DNA of 5,439 nt from Wenzhouxiangella sp. (lineage in GTDB: Bacteria; Pseudomonadota; Gammaproteobacteria; Xanthomonadales; Wenzhouxiangellaceae), in contig SKIE01000156.1 of assembly GCA_007116585.1 (NCBI GenBank), forward strand, positions 1 to 5,439, in the 5' to 3' direction. Positions within the stretch are counted from its first letter, which is position 1, and each line of letters starts with the position of its first letter. Below the pieces are notes generated by a model. The model saw only the letters and a list, made by a program, of their open reading frames with translations, was not told the DNA's origin and made no database searches. Made by a program: the position numbers and the translations under genes. This document shows, one piece after another, positions 4,438 to 5,439 of the stretch.

Positions 4438-4653
4438 CAGACTGTTGACTATGAGCACCGTCTACTGGACCCGGACGAACACGTCCCCGATGACCTGTCG
4501 CTGGACATGGCCATCAGCATGGGCCAGCGCGATCTGGTGGTGGAAGATTTTCCGGTTCTGACCCTACACGAGAGACCCGCCTTTCAGGCTCGGAACAGTT
4601 GCACCGGTGCCAGCGAGTCGGCAGACGGAATGTCTTCGGAGGGCAATCAATGA
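4438..4653 (+). pseudogene. Unrecognised coding remnant between higA and the aminopeptidase
   Basis: After a TAG at 4435, one frame stays open to TGA 4651-4653 and begins QTVDYEHRLLDPDEHVPDD, then LSLDMAISMGQRDLVVEDF and PVLTLHERPAFQ. Composition is protein-like: acidic, amphipathic and with GC-rich third positions. The first ATG is at 4507, without a Shine-Dalgarno, and would give only 48 residues. I do not recognise the family. The best reading is the C-terminal end of a gene whose start was lost when higBA or its neighbours were inserted, but a short real gene is possible. The final 20 or so residues (after HERPAFQ) look low-complexity and may be read-through. Confidence 0.35.
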
Positions 4654-4675
4654 GAAGATCTGTCAAATGACACCC

Positions 4676-4680
4676 AAGGA
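4676..4680 (+). promoter_or_regulatory. Ribosome binding site of the aminopeptidase P gene
   Basis: AAGGA lies 8 nt ahead of ATG 4689 and supports that start over the out-of-frame ATG at 4667. Confidence 0.6.
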
Positions 4681-4688
4681 CATTGTCC

Positions 4689-5439
4689 ATGCCAACTGCC
4701 GACCGACTCCCCGCCCTGCGCCAGCTGCTCGAATTGCGGGGTTATGAAGCCCTCGTAATCCCTCGGGCGGACGAGCATCTCGGCGAATACATCCCGCCGC
4801 ATAACGAGCGCTTGCTGTGGGCGACGGGCTTTACCGGCTCGGCCGGCATGGCCGTGATCCTGCGCGAGCAGGCTGCAATCTTTGTCGACGGCCGATACAC
4901 CGTCCAGGTTCGGCAACAGGTATCGGCCGCCGACTTCAGCTACCACCACCTCATCGACGAGCCACCAGTGCAGTGGCTGCTCGCTCACCTGCAGCCCGGT
5001 GACCGGGTGGCGGTGGATCCGCGCCTGCATAATCTGGAGTGGCTGCACCAGGCCGAGGCCGAATTGCAGGCAGCGGGCGTGATTCTGTGTCCGGACACCG
5101 ACAATCTGGTCGATCGCTGCTGGCACGATCGGCCTGCCGCGCGGGTCGAGCCGGCCCTGGCACTCGACGAGTCATATACCGGCGAGTCCAGCCACAGCAA
5201 GCGGTCAAGAATGGCCGCCGAGATTCAGGCATTGAAGACGGACGGTGCCCTGATATTCGCCCCCGACTCCGTTTCCTGGCTGCTCAATCTGCGCGGGCGT
5301 GATGTGCCGTGCCTGCCCGTGCTGCAGTCTTTGGCGCTGCTGTGGAGCGATGGCTCGCTGGATGTGGTGGCCGAACCGGGCCGAATGCCCAGCGACTGGC
5401 AACAGCATTGTGGCGCCGGGGTGCGCCTGCATGCGCCGG
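4689..5439 (+). CDS. Aminopeptidase P (Xaa-Pro aminopeptidase, M24B family), N-terminal part
   Basis: The open frame runs off the window after 250 codons. Residues 45-77 (ATGFTGSAGMAVILREQAA, then IFVDGRYTVQVRQQ) are the classic creatinase-N motif of aminopeptidase P. Residues 195-211 (VSWLLNLRGRDVPCLPV) match the second N-terminal domain of the three-domain, cytosolic (XPNPEP1-like) type. These enzymes remove an N-terminal residue preceding proline, using a dinuclear metal site in the C-terminal pita-bread domain. That domain would lie beyond the window, so catalytic residues cannot be checked. No signal peptide is present, so it should be cytoplasmic. AAGGA at 4676-4680 supports the start. 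The gene appears intact and unrelated to the mobile remnants upstream, so it probably marks the right border of the rearranged region. Confidence 0.92.
   Translation, partial: MPTADRLPALRQLLELRGYEALVIPRADEHLGEYIPPHNERLLWATGFTGSAGMAVILREQAAIFVDGRYTVQVRQQVSAADFSYHHLIDEPPVQWLLAHLQPGDRVAVDPRLHNLEWLHQAEAELQAAGVILCPDTDNLVDRCWHDRPAARVEPALALDESYTGESSHSKRSRMAAEIQALKTDGALIFAPDSVSWLLNLRGRDVPCLPVLQSLALLWSDGSLDVVAEPGRMPSDWQQHCGAGVRLHAP

Noticed and set aside
4647..5126. 159-residue minus-strand frame
   Set aside because: It is the complement of the aminopeptidase P gene, whose plus-strand translation has unmistakable family motifs.

Overview
The DNA is GC-rich and its coding density and codon use look like a Proteobacterium. 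The tRNA-Arg(CCG) and the aminopeptidase P fit a gammaproteobacterium, but nothing here fixes the genus. Two chromosomal-looking genes run off opposite ends of the window: an exported protein with EPND-type PPC repeats on the minus strand (1-1797) and a cytosolic-type aminopeptidase P on the plus strand (4689-5439).

The 2.9 kb between them is a patchwork of broken genes around a few intact ones. From left to right it holds: a YceI-family fragment that has lost its N-terminus and carries a one-base frameshift (1867-2150); a decayed PIN-domain (VapC-like) toxin gene (about 2180-2418); the 3' end of an ISL3-family insertion sequence with its right terminal repeat (to 2640); a gene-free stretch with imperfect repeats and a hairpin; an intact tRNA-Arg(CCG) on the minus strand (3066-3142); a degenerate partial copy of the same tRNA with its own -10 box just upstream (3163-3225); a short unassigned stretch; a remnant of a FitAB/VapBC-type module on the minus strand (3488-3664); and a complete HigBA toxin-antitoxin operon (3742-4354). 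A hairpin lies at the higA stop codon, and an unrecognised coding remnant (4438-4653) fills the gap before the peptidase.

The only complete functional units are the tRNA gene and higBA. higB has a consensus-like promoter (TTGACG, 17 nt, TACTAT) that puts the transcription start at its GTG codon, with no room for a ribosome binding site. A 7+7 bp inverted repeat spans the -10 box and that start codon and is a natural candidate for the HigA operator. Traces of three separate toxin-antitoxin modules, an IS end and a broken tRNA copy in about 2.2 kb suggest a repeatedly used and eroded insertion site beside a tRNA gene. I see no wholly new system; the best leads are the leaderless, autoregulated higBA arrangement and the layered toxin-antitoxin remains.
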